Assembly (NCBI RefSeq): GCF_022267515.1
Contig: NZ_JAKFGB010000005.1
Coordinates: forward strand, 289,725-353,724
Source of the DNA: Rubinisphaera margarita
GTDB taxonomy: Bacteria > Planctomycetota > Planctomycetia > Planctomycetales > Planctomycetaceae
Length of the DNA stretch: 64,000 bases
Direction of reading: 5' to 3'
Shown here: one piece after another, positions 1-7,553 of the stretch
Layout of the letters: every line of letters starts with the position of its first letter
How positions within the stretch are numbered: position 1 is the first letter of the stretch
Translations under genes and position numbers: made by a program
The notes under the pieces: generated by a model
Told to the model about the DNA's origin: nothing
Databases searched by the model: none
What the model saw: only the letters and a program-made list of their open reading frames with translations

Positions 1-2
1 TG

Positions 3-278
3 CTGATCGCCCTTTCCGCACCGCGGCTGGTGTATGTCACAAGTTCTGATGAAGACCTGTGGGCCGACCCTTACGGGGAGTTCCTTTCGGCGAAACATGC
101 GTCCCCGGTGTGGGAGCTGTTCGGCAAAACCGGTCTGGGAGCCGAGGAGATGCCGGCTCTGAACGAACCGATTCAGAAAGGCTCCATCGGCTACCACATC
201 CGCAGCGGCGGGCACGGCCTGACGCTCTACGACTGGCAGCAGTTCATGAACTTCGCCGACAAGCACTGGAACAAGTAG
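3..278 (+). CDS. Glucuronoyl esterase-like (CE15) hydrolase, C-terminal part
   Basis: Only the last ~91 residues are present; the gene begins before the window. The fragment contains DEDLWADPYGEFLSA, then YHIRSGGHGLTLYDW, and ends FADKHWNK. This matches the C-terminus of the CE15 alpha/beta-hydrolases (4-O-methyl-glucuronoyl methylesterases, often annotated acetylxylan esterase), which cut ester links between lignin and glucuronoxylan. The His in GGHGLT sits where the catalytic histidine of the family is expected. No start can be assigned. A GTG at 30 is in frame but internal to the conserved fold. Family from pattern recognition; substrate is inference. A GC hairpin follows the stop. Confidence 0.72.
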   Translation: MIALSAPRLVYVTSSDEDLWADPYGEFLSAKHASPVWELFGKTGLGAEEMPALNEPIQKGSIGYHIRSGGHGLTLYDWQQFMNFADKHWNK

Positions 279-332
279 TCGCTGCGGTGGACTTGTCGAC
301 GTATCCCACACCAGGGTTAGCTTGAACGGGTG

Positions 333-356
333 GCCCGTCCGCCTCAGCGGGCGGGT
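333..356. terminator. GC-rich hairpin after the esterase gene
   Basis: A nine-base-pair stem (334-342 with 347-355, one G-U pair) closes a CTCA tetraloop. It lies 55 bases after the esterase stop and before the convergent AAA ATPase stop at 442. There is no U-tract, so it may be a bidirectional transcription brake or a dispersed hairpin rather than a classical terminator. It shares the preceding GGGTGGCC with the hairpin near 11368. Confidence 0.35.
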
Positions 357-441
357 CGCAGCGGGAACTTGGCGGCGCCTTTGTTGTTGGAAGGCAGCCA
401 CCTTCGCGAACGCTATCGGCAGGATGCCATCGGTATGAGTC

Positions 442-1854
442 CTACTCGATTTCGTACGTCATTCGTCCGTGATGCTGAGCACGGCTGATGCGGTCGGTGG
501 CGTGCAGGCCGGCGAGGACGAATTCGACGCATGAGGCTCGGACAGCCGGATCTTCAGCCGCGTTGAGTTCGAAGGCTTTCTCCCAGACGGGCGGCACACG
601 TTGCAGGCGGTCTGCGTAATCGCTCGACGGAAGCAGGTCGCCGACTTCGATTTTCACGCCGCGAGAGAAGATGTGCGAGATCTCGTCGAGACCGTGCTTG
701 TCGACGTATTCGTCGAAGATAACGCGAATGGCTTCCGCGATGATCGCTTCGAGCACCTGCGTTTCCCGCATCTGATGACTGCCCATCAGATCGAGTTCGA
801 GCTTGCCGAGTGATGAGGCATACAGATGCCCCAGATCGCTGATGCGGGGAACAGCCGGAGACTCGTTCAACAGCACGGCTCGCCGGCGGGCGCTGGCGAT
901 CATTGTGCGGTAGTTGGCATTTGAGAACCGAGCGGAGACGCCGGAGTCCTGGTCGATGTACTTCGATTTGCGGGCCTGAACGGTAATCTGTTCGATAATC
1001 TCCCGCATGAAATACGGCACGACGACCGGGAACTGATCGTCCTCGACGTCGGCGGCTTCCTGCTGGGTAATTTGAATGCCGAGATCGCGGTCGCGCGGAT
1101 AGTGCGTCTGAATCAACGCTCCGATACGGTCCTTCAACTGCGGAATCACTTTTCCGCTGCGGTTGTAGGTCGCCGGGTTGGCGGAGAACAGAATCAGAAT
1201 GTCGAGATCGAACTTGATCGGATAGCCGCGAATCTGGACGTCCCGTTCTTCCAGAATGTTGAACAGCCCCACCTGAACGAGTTCGTCGAGTTCCGGCAGT
1301 TCGTTCATCGCGAAGATGCCGCGGTGCATGCGGGGGATGAGCCCGAAGTGCAGAGCGGCCTCGGTCGACATGCTCACGCCGCCAATCAGCTTGGACGGAT
1401 CGATCTCGCCGATGACGTCCGCGAACTTCGTCCCCGGAGCGAGTCGTTCGGCGTAGCGTTCTTCGCGGGGCCACCAGGCGATCTTCACGTCAGCCGGATC
1501 GGTCTCGGCAACATATCGCTTGCCGGCAGCGGAGATCGGGTGATACGGATCGTCGTGCACCGGGATATCGGGATGATCGAGATAGGGAATGTGCGGGTCG
1601 AGAAAGCGGACCAGCGATCGCATCAAGCGGCTCTTGGCCTGTCCTTTTTCACCGAGGAACAGCATGTCGTGAGCGGCCAGAATTGCGATGCTGATCTCGG
1701 GCACCACCGTGCTTTCGTAGCCGATGATGCCGGGAAACAGTTCCTCGCCGGCGGAGAGTGCCTTGAGAAAGTTTGCCTGAATCTCTTCTTTCACCGAACG
1801 GGATTTCCAGCCGCTTTCGCGAAGTTCCTGGAGCGTCTGAGCGAGTTGAGTCAT
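442..1854 (-). CDS. AAA+ ATPase of the MoxR / Mg-chelatase ChlI-like group
   Basis: 470 aa. A Walker A motif GEKGQAKS lies at about 68-75. A Walker B-like GIFAMNELPELDELVQ follows near 180-195, with the sensor-like region ILFSANPATYNRSGK and the arginine-rich LKDRIGALIQTHYPRDRD after it. This layout is that of MoxR/ChlI-type AAA+ ATPases, cytosolic chaperone-like motors that usually act with a VWA-domain partner. No VWA gene is adjacent in this window, though its operon could continue leftwards. The Walker B acid is written MNELPEL, as in the ChlI/MoxR branch. The start ATG at 1854 gives a complete domain; 262 bases separate it from the divergent propeller gene. The specific substrate cannot be told. 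Confidence 0.82.
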   Translation of the reverse strand: MTQLAQTLQELRESGWKSRSVKEEIQANFLKALSAGEELFPGIIGYESTVVPEISIAILAAHDMLFLGEKGQAKSRLMRSLVRFLDPHIPYLDHPDIPVHDDPYHPISAAGKRYVAETDPADVKIAWWPREERYAERLAPGTKFADVIGEIDPSKLIGGVSMSTEAALHFGLIPRMHRGIFAMNELPELDELVQVGLFNILEERDVQIRGYPIKFDLDILILFSANPATYNRSGKVIPQLKDRIGALIQTHYPRDRDLGIQITQQEAADVEDDQFPVVVPYFMREIIEQITVQARKSKYIDQDSGVSARFSNANYRTMIASARRRAVLLNESPAVPRISDLGHLYASSLGKLELDLMGSHQMRETQVLEAIIAEAIRVIFDEYVDKHGLDEISHIFSRGVKIEVGDLLPSSDYADRLQRVPPVWEKAFELNAAEDPAVRASCVEFVLAGLHATDRISRAQHHGRMTYEIE

Positions 1855-2116
1855 GAATGCTTTCCGTGCTGTCTCGTTGGTGCTATTCGAATGCGAATCG
1901 GGCGGGCCATGTTCGCAATGCGGGGTGGGATCGAAACGTCCCTCTCATTATTGCGGAGGAATGGAACTCGCCAACCCGTTCTGCCGGATTCCGTGCCGTT
2001 CGAAGAAACTCCGGCACGGACGCATGATTGACAGAGAATTGTCGGAACTTCCCCTGGATTGTTCAGTTTCATAGGAAGAAACGCCGCGGAATCATTGGAT
2101 TGGGGAGGGGGAGATT

Positions 2117-3466
2117 ATGACGGAATGGTCGCGTTGGTGGGGTGGAACGCTGTGTCTGCTCGCAATCTATGCAGGGGCCTGGAGAACGCTGGAAGCCGGA
2201 GACTGGCCCCGTTTTCGTGGTCCAAACGGATCGGGTATTCCAGCCGATAACGAGCCGGTGCCAACGAAATGGAGTCCTGACCAGAGCGTGCAATGGCGGA
2301 CCGAATTGCCCGGAGCGGGCGTGTCTTCACCAATCGTCATCGGCAATCGGGTCTTTGTGACCTGTTACTCGGGATATGGCCTGAACCGCCAGGAGCCGGG
2401 TAACATTGAAGATCTGGCGCGACATCTGGTCTGCGTGGATCGAAAGACCGGTCAGGTGCTCTGGCAGAAAGCTGTCGGAGCGATCATGCCGGAAGACCCG
2501 TATACCGGCATGGGCGTGCCCGCTCACGGTTATGCGTCTCATACACCGGTCTCAGATGGGAAATCGATCTATGTCTTCTTTGGAAAGTCGGGGGCACTGG
2601 CCTTCGACATGGATGGCAACCAGAAGTGGCAGACGACTCTGGGGGCGGAATCGGATCCCAAACGCTGGGGGTCCGCTTCGAGTCCGATTCTGACGGACGA
2701 TCTGCTGGTTGTAACCGCCGGGCCTGAGAGTCGAGCCGTTTATGGGCTGGATACCAAAACCGGAAAGGAACTGTGGAAGGCGGAATCGTCGGGCCTCGGC
2801 GACGTGTGGGGAACTCCCATTCTTACGGAAGGCAAAGACGGGCGAACTGATATTGTGATCGGGGCTCCGTACGAAGTGTGGGGGATCAACTCGGCGACAG
2901 GCAAACTCAGCTGGTTCTGCGAAGCGATCCCGAGTGATTCCTACAGTTCGAGCGTGGTCCTGGCTCAGAATACGATCTTCGGCATCACAGGGCGGGAAGG
3001 GGGCTCGATCGCGATTAAAGCTGGCGGGTACGGGGATATCTCCGAGTCCCACGTCCTTTGGAGCGGGCGCGATCGCAGCCGGTATGGCACGCCAGTCGTG
3101 CAGGGAAATCGGCTTTATTACGTAAACGGCGGCATCGCGACCTGTCTCGATGCGACGACGGGCGAAGAGGTCTTTCGGGCTCGCCTCGAAGGCGGAGCGG
3201 ATGCTGCGCCGGCTGCGGCGGACTTTGGTTTCGGCTTCGGACGGGGACGCGGTGGAGATTATTCCTCGCCGGTCCTGGCGGATGGAAAGGTGTACTATGT
3301 CGCCGAGAGCGGAGTGACGTACGTTCTGAAAGCGGGAGATGAATTCGAACAGCTCGCCACGAACCGCGTGACGGAAAACAGCGAGAACTTCGCTGCGACG
3401 CCGGCGATCAGCAGTGGCGATCTGTTTATTCGTTCCGACAAGGCGCTTTACTGCATCAGCGAGTAG
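2117..3466 (+). CDS. Secreted PQQ-like beta-propeller protein
   Basis: 449 aa with an N-terminal hydrophobic signal sequence (CLLAIYAGAWRTLEAG) followed by DWPRFRGPNGSG, the usual opening of planctomycete secreted propellers. Repeated PQQ-type blades are visible: VCVDRKTGQVLWQ, LAFDMDGNQKWQ, YGLDTKTGKELWK, WGINSATGKLSWF, ATCLDATTGEEVF. The fold matches BamB/PQQ_2 repeat proteins, but the length and absence of a lipobox make an outer-membrane assembly role unproven. A glycine-rich GFGFGRGRGGDY insert lies near the end. A strong purine-rich ribosome site (GGGGAGGGGGAGA) precedes the ATG. Convergent with the YHYH gene, 9 bases apart. Probably periplasmic or surface protein; ligand unknown. Confidence 0.85.
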   Translation: MTEWSRWWGGTLCLLAIYAGAWRTLEAGDWPRFRGPNGSGIPADNEPVPTKWSPDQSVQWRTELPGAGVSSPIVIGNRVFVTCYSGYGLNRQEPGNIEDLARHLVCVDRKTGQVLWQKAVGAIMPEDPYTGMGVPAHGYASHTPVSDGKSIYVFFGKSGALAFDMDGNQKWQTTLGAESDPKRWGSASSPILTDDLLVVTAGPESRAVYGLDTKTGKELWKAESSGLGDVWGTPILTEGKDGRTDIVIGAPYEVWGINSATGKLSWFCEAIPSDSYSSSVVLAQNTIFGITGREGGSIAIKAGGYGDISESHVLWSGRDRSRYGTPVVQGNRLYYVNGGIATCLDATTGEEVFRARLEGGADAAPAAADFGFGFGRGRGGDYSSPVLADGKVYYVAESGVTYVLKAGDEFEQLATNRVTENSENFAATPAISSGDLFIRSDKALYCISE

Positions 3467-3475
3467 CCGATCTGT

Positions 3476-4432
3476 TTATCGAGGTGGTCGTCCCGGGGGT
3501 GGTCCGGGACGTCCACCGGGACCGCGCCCGCCCGGCGGCGGACCGCGATGGCTGAACTCTTCGGCCGGTGTGCCCCGGAAGTTTCTCGGGATTACGGGCC
3601 AGTCTTCCGTCAGAAAGTAAGCGTAGGTTCCGTCGGGGAACTCGGGAGTGATGGCGTGACGTCCGTTGCACTCGTCGAGATCGCCCGAGCCGGCGACGAA
3701 TTCGTAGTCGTTCACGAACGTTCCGTCATACGTACCGTCGGGGGCGGGATCTCCCGGACGATCTCCTTTCCTGAGCTGATAACTGGAGGTCAGTTTTTTG
3801 ATCGCGGATGACGAATCTTCGGCATCGCTGTAGCCATAGACGGCGTAGATTGGAAATCCATCGGCTGCCCAGCCGATCAGCGGCGAATGCTTCTCGGAAC
3901 TCATCGTCACGCGATCCAGCAATCCCGACGGCAACCCGTGATAATGATACTTCCCGTTGGGCTGCACGTGAGCGTGGGAGAAATCCAATCCCAGATTGAT
4001 CGCGCCGGAAAGCGGTTCATACTGCCAGTCGGGAGCGGTCGCGTAGAACTCGGCTGCGCCGGGATCGAACGGGACTCCGTTGATGGCGATGCCGAACATT
4101 CCCCGCAACGGCGTGGTCTCATCGGCGACTTCCGGATTTGCCGGGACGCGGAAGGCATGGGATTGAGCGGTTATCGGATTCGGGTTTCCCCGATTGGGAA
4201 AGCGTCCGGTCCTGTGGTTCGGAATCCCGTTGGCAGTAATGACCCGCTGGTCCCCGACGATCTTGATGGAAACGCGACTCTCGACATTCGGATCCGACGT
4301 CGCCGGCACGAGCTGAAGCTCGCCTTTTTGTGTCACCCGGTGCATGCCGCGACGCGGTGGCTGGGCCACCAGGACGAGGGTCAAAACTCCAAAAACGAGG
4401 ACGCCGCCGGCAATGAGCGGATGCTTTTTCAT
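3476..4432 (-). CDS. YHYH domain secreted protein
   Basis: 318 aa. It begins MKKHPLIAGGVLVFGVLTLVLVAQ, a signal peptide or anchor. The central region carries the name-giving motif NGKYHYHGLPSGLL and then IGWAADGFPIYAVYGY, the signature of the YHYH family, whose biochemical role is not established. The C-terminus is an unusual Pro/Gly/Arg tail (PPPGGRGPGGRPGPPPG), likely disordered. The ATG at 4432 directly precedes the hydrophobic segment. The gene ends 9 bases from the convergent propeller gene, so transcription from the two sides meets there. The protein is probably exported. Function unknown beyond the family. Confidence 0.83.
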   Translation of the reverse strand: MKKHPLIAGGVLVFGVLTLVLVAQPPRRGMHRVTQKGELQLVPATSDPNVESRVSIKIVGDQRVITANGIPNHRTGRFPNRGNPNPITAQSHAFRVPANPEVADETTPLRGMFGIAINGVPFDPGAAEFYATAPDWQYEPLSGAINLGLDFSHAHVQPNGKYHYHGLPSGLLDRVTMSSEKHSPLIGWAADGFPIYAVYGYSDAEDSSSAIKKLTSSYQLRKGDRPGDPAPDGTYDGTFVNDYEFVAGSGDLDECNGRHAITPEFPDGTYAYFLTEDWPVIPRNFRGTPAEEFSHRGPPPGGRGPGGRPGPPPGRPPR

Positions 4433-4715
4433 CGAGAGACTCCGTGGGCAGACGTCGACCTTCGGGTGACCGGAGAAAGCTCGCCAGTCGCATCGGTTAC
4501 ATCCTACCGGCGAGATCTGCTCCTGTCACCAGCAGGTCTGGTTTCGCATTCGGTCTAGAGTCCTCTGGAGTGGACGTAAATCAGCGCGGCGACCCACTTT
4601 CCCATTTCCGTTCTCAGGCGAGCGGGAGTGACGTCAATGTTGTCGATGGCGAAACGGACAGAGTCGAAATGACTCTGCCCGTCAGACTGGCATCACAGAT
4701 GGGAGCGGTCGGAAT

Positions 4716-5948
4716 TCATCTCACGGCTGTCATTTCCTGCTTCGGCCCGAAGAATTCAAAGTGGAGCTGGCTGTCGGCAACGCCCTGCTGCATCAGTCCG
4801 GCATACAGATTCGCCATGAACGCCTTCGGTCCACAGAAGTAGTATTCGGCATTGTCCGCTGCCACGGTTTCTCGAATGAACGGACCATCCAGTCGTCCGA
4901 CACTCTGGCAGCGTCCGGCCTTCAGGTCGTCCTCGCGAGGCGTTTCATACCGCACGTGAAGATGCACGTTCAGAGACGTTGCTGCAATGTCGCGAAGTTC
5001 CTGTGCGAGCGCCTGACAGGCGCTGCTGCGGGCGGCAATAAACACATTGATCGGTGCGTCAACGTTTCGATGGCTCAGGCATTTGAGCATCGACATCAGC
5101 GGCGTGATCCCAATGCCTCCGGCGATCAGCACCAGGGGGCGTCCGTCTTCATGCTGAGGAGCGATGCAGAACTCTCCGCAGGGGGGGCCGATCTCCAGAC
5201 TGTCACCCACATTGACATGATCATGCAGGTAGTTCGAAATTACACCGGGAGAGGTCTCCGGCACAGGACTCGGTTCTCGTTTCACGCTGATTCGGAAATA
5301 GTCGAGCCCCGGCCGATCCGACAGCGAATAATTCCGCGGCGAGGTCGGCGTGGTGGGATGGTCGATGCGAACGGTCAGGTACTGCCCTGCGCGAAAGTAG
5401 GGGAGCTCTCCTCCATCAGCTGGCTTCAGATAAAATGAAGTAACGATCTCACTTTCCGGGACCTTGTCGACGACAAGAAACTCGCGATAGCCATTCCACC
5501 CGCCGGGGCGTTCGGCCTGCTCGCGGTAGATTTCCAATTCTCGTTGAATGAAGATTTCGGCGAGGAAGCCATACGCTTCACCCCAGGCGGCAAGGACTTC
5601 ATCCGTCGCCGCGTCGCCGAGCACATCTTTGATCGCCGCCAGGAGATTCTCGCCTACGATCGGATAATGTTCCGCCTGAATTCCGAGCGAGCAATGTTTC
5701 TGCGCGATCAATTCCACGGCTGGTCCGAGAGCCTGCAGGTTCTCGATATTCACTGCGTAAGCAATAATGGCTCCGGCAAGGGCTCGCTGTTGTGTACCAG
5801 CCTGCTGATGAGCCGGGTTAAAATAGGCTTTCACCTCCGGATTGGCGGTGAACATTCGCTGATAGAAGTGGCGGGTGATCGTTTCTGCATGTTCGGCAAC
5901 GGCTGGAGCCGTCGCTTTGACGATCTCAATAGTCTGGGGAGTGAGCAT
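4716..5948 (-). CDS. hmp: Flavohaemoglobin, nitric oxide dioxygenase
   Basis: 410 aa, normal family length. Residues 1-140 are the globin domain (MLTPQTIEIVKATAPAVAEH at the start; NPEVKAYFNPAHQQAGTQ; the proximal His region QKHCSLGIQAEHYPIVGENLL). Then follow the FAD-binding RNYSLSD segment near residue 205 and the NAD-binding part LVLIAGGIGITPLMSML and YYFCGPKAFM. It oxidises NO to nitrate with O2 and NAD(P)H in the cytosol. It is divergent from an Rrf2 regulator across a 128-bp intergenic region holding a perfect-arm palindrome (6023-6050), so NO- or redox-responsive repression is likely. Family assignment is firm; regulation is inference. Confidence 0.95.
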   Translation of the reverse strand: MLTPQTIEIVKATAPAVAEHAETITRHFYQRMFTANPEVKAYFNPAHQQAGTQQRALAGAIIAYAVNIENLQALGPAVELIAQKHCSLGIQAEHYPIVGENLLAAIKDVLGDAATDEVLAAWGEAYGFLAEIFIQRELEIYREQAERPGGWNGYREFLVVDKVPESEIVTSFYLKPADGGELPYFRAGQYLTVRIDHPTTPTSPRNYSLSDRPGLDYFRISVKREPSPVPETSPGVISNYLHDHVNVGDSLEIGPPCGEFCIAPQHEDGRPLVLIAGGIGITPLMSMLKCLSHRNVDAPINVFIAARSSACQALAQELRDIAATSLNVHLHVRYETPREDDLKAGRCQSVGRLDGPFIRETVAADNAEYYFCGPKAFMANLYAGLMQQGVADSQLHFEFFGPKQEMTAVR

Positions 5949-6022
5949 CGATGGGCACCTTCTGGTATGGGGTCTGAAATCTGTGGGAGGAGGCTGGCTT
6001 CCCTCAGATAAACCAGTGGCTG

Positions 6023-6050
6023 GAATTATACACCAAATGGTGTATAATTC
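6023..6050. promoter_or_regulatory. 28-bp palindromic operator between hmp and Rrf2 gene
   Basis: Two perfect 13-base arms (6023-6035 and 6038-6050, arm GAATTATACACCA) flank an AA centre. The site lies 27 bases upstream of the Rrf2 start and 75 bases upstream of the divergent hmp start. It contains TATA-like halves that could overlap a -10 element. Its position and symmetry fit an Rrf2 dimer operator controlling both genes. The half-site differs from the classical NsrR motif found at 9407-9431, so the two regulators probably see different DNA. Confidence 0.75.
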
Positions 6051-6076
6051 AATTCGAGTTCTGAGAGGATGTCGTC

Positions 6077-6505
6077 ATGTTGTCAAAAACAGCGGAGTAT
6101 GCACTGCGGGTGATGGCCGGTCTGGCTGCTGAAAACGAGCAGGCCAGGGGCGGAAATCAGATCGCCGAGCAGACGAAAGTCCCGCGTCGTTACCTGAATA
6201 AGGTTTTGAAAGATCTTGTTGATGCCGGGCTGGTGCATTCCCGGACCGGTCCGGGGGGCGGCTATTCGCTGGCGCAAGCGCCGGATTCGATCTCGATCCT
6301 TGACGTGGTGAATGCCGTTTCGCCGGTCGAACGAATCCGACATTGTCCGCTGGGACTGAAATCGCACACGAGTCTCTGTCCGCTGCATGCCGAACTCGAC
6401 CGCGCTTACGCGGCGACCGAGGCGGCCTTTGCGGGGGTGACACTCGATCAGGTTCTGAAATCGGCCGGCAAGATCCAGCCATTGTGTGAAGTTGCCGACG
6501 ACTGA
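6077..6505 (+). CDS. Rrf2-family transcriptional regulator
   Basis: 142 aa. The N-terminal winged helix opens MLSKTAEYALRVMAGLA and carries KVPRRYLNKVLKDLVDAGLV and the wing RTGPGGGYSLA, all standard for Rrf2. The cluster-binding loop holds Cys at about 90 and 101 (HCPLGLKSH then LCPLH), with a further Cys near 136, a spacing unlike NsrR's C-C-C loop. It may bind an Fe-S cluster and sense NO or iron-sulfur status. The ribosome site GAGAGGA precedes the ATG. It is divergent from hmp and 47 bases before a haem protein gene on the same strand, with which it may be co-transcribed. The regulator's exact subfamily is uncertain. Confidence 0.9.
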   Translation: MLSKTAEYALRVMAGLAAENEQARGGNQIAEQTKVPRRYLNKVLKDLVDAGLVHSRTGPGGGYSLAQAPDSISILDVVNAVSPVERIRHCPLGLKSHTSLCPLHAELDRAYAATEAAFAGVTLDQVLKSAGKIQPLCEVADD

Positions 6506-6552
6506 TTCTTTTTTTTACGACAACCGTACCCCGAGAGGAAGGATGCTCTGTT

Positions 6553-7065
6553 ATGAGAAGCGCGCTCATCGCTCTGACAGGCTTGGCCATCGTCGTCACG
6601 TCTCACCCCGCCCGCTGCGAAACGCCTGAGGCCGCTTCGGTCGTTCGCGAGAATGTGGTTCAGGCCCGCCGCGAGGCGGAAGTTCTCCACGATACCATCC
6701 ATGCCACGCTGCAGCTGGTGCATCACGCGTATTACCGGGAGGATGAAGGTTTGCCGATCCCGGCGGCGACGCTGAAGGACGTCTTCGAAGAAGTCGAGAA
6801 GCATCGGCAGGTGAAGCTCCGCTGGCTGGCGGTCGATGGGCAGGCGATGAATGTCGATCATCTTCCGGCCGACGAGTTCGAGACGCAGGCCGTCGAGAAG
6901 CTCTCCGCGGGAGAGGGGAGTCATGAGCAGACAGTCGACGGGATCTACCGGCGGGCAGCGGCCATCAAGCTGACCAATGTGTGCTTGAAGTGCCACCTTC
7001 CTGATCGCACCACGACGGAAGCCCGTACGGCGGGATTGATTGTGACCATTCCGATTGCGGAGTGA
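6553..7065 (+). CDS. Secreted Tll0287-like / DUF3365 single-haem protein
   Basis: 170 aa with a cleavable signal sequence (ALIALTGLAIVVTSHPARC). A helical sensor-like region includes DTIHATLQLVHHAYYRED. A c-type haem site CLKCH lies near 143, close to the C-terminus. This is the arrangement of Tll0287-like (DUF3365) haem-binding domains, which occur alone or as sensor modules for small ligands. The ribosome site GAGAGGAAGGA sits 9 bases before the ATG. Location downstream of the Rrf2 gene and opposite hmp suggests a role in NO or redox sensing in the periplasm. That role is inference; the signal peptide and CXXCH are seen. Confidence 0.78.
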   Translation: MRSALIALTGLAIVVTSHPARCETPEAASVVRENVVQARREAEVLHDTIHATLQLVHHAYYREDEGLPIPAATLKDVFEEVEKHRQVKLRWLAVDGQAMNVDHLPADEFETQAVEKLSAGEGSHEQTVDGIYRRAAAIKLTNVCLKCHLPDRTTTEARTAGLIVTIPIAE

Positions 7066-7137
7066 TCAGCAGGGAGTCGAGAAAGGGGATTGCCTTCGCC
7101 TGCGGTCCCTTCTAGACTTCTCGCGGCCACACTGGCT

Positions 7138-7178
7138 CCGGACGAGACGCGCCGTACCCGGAAACGACAAGACGACGC
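7138..7178 (+). promoter_or_regulatory. Guanidine-III (ykkC-III) riboswitch
   Basis: The 41-base element contains CCGGACGAG, then GCGCCGTACCCGG, then GACAAGACGACGC. These are the conserved blocks of the guanidine-III class as I remember its consensus. CCGG at the 5' end can pair with CCGG in the middle, and GCGCCGT can pair with the 3' ACGACGC with one C-A mismatch, giving the expected pseudoknot. It lies 30 bases upstream of a SugE/Gdx-like exporter start, close enough to control ribosome access. It has the right neighbour for a guanidine sensor. Confidence 0.8.
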
Positions 7179-7208
7179 TTCGTTACACTCTCGTTCTGGA
7201 GCGTTGTT

Positions 7209-7532
7209 ATGAATGCGTGGCTGATTCTCTTACTGGCTGGACTGTTGGAAACGTGCTGGGTTGTCGGATTGAAATACACCGACGGGCTGACCCGGCTCTG
7301 GCCGAGCCTCTTCACGGCCATCGCGTTCACGGCCAGTCTGGTACTGTTGGCTCTGGCCGTTCGGCATCTTCCGATCGGCACGGCTTATCCGGTCTGGGTC
7401 GGTATCGGCACGCTCGGAGCCGTCATCTGGGGAGTCTGGCATTTTGATGAAGCTGTGACCTTCGCACGAATGGCCTTCCTAACGCTGCTGCTGGTCGCGA
7501 TCATTGGACTGAAACTGTCCTCGACCACCTGA
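7209..7532 (+). CDS. sugE: SugE/Gdx-type small multidrug resistance exporter
   Basis: 107 aa, four predicted membrane helices, the usual SMR length. The first helix has the essential Glu in LAGLLETCWVVGLKYTDG, and the SugE-type sequence continues with TAYPVWVGIGTLGAVIWG and IIGLKLSS. SMR proteins of the SugE/Gdx subtype exchange guanidinium for protons, while others export quaternary ammonium compounds. The guanidine-III riboswitch match just upstream favours the guanidinium role. It ends 21 bases before the convergent stop of the 456-aa haem protein gene. Family is seen; substrate is inferred from the riboswitch. Confidence 0.9.
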   Translation: MNAWLILLLAGLLETCWVVGLKYTDGLTRLWPSLFTAIAFTASLVLLALAVRHLPIGTAYPVWVGIGTLGAVIWGVWHFDEAVTFARMAFLTLLLVAIIGLKLSSTT

Positions 7533-7553
7533 GCCGCATTTCCGGGAAACGCG

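Noticed and set aside
1072..2031. A 319-aa plus-strand frame opposite the AAA ATPase
   Set aside because: The minus-strand ATPase has full domain motifs; the plus frame has none and only mirrors it.
4433..4715. Small gene between the YHYH gene and hmp
   Set aside because: The frames present are continuations of shadows without a ribosome site or recognisable motif.
7138..7208. Guanidine-II (mini-ykkC) riboswitch instead of class III
   Set aside because: Two ACGR-loop hairpins are not formed, while the class III pseudoknot blocks are all present.
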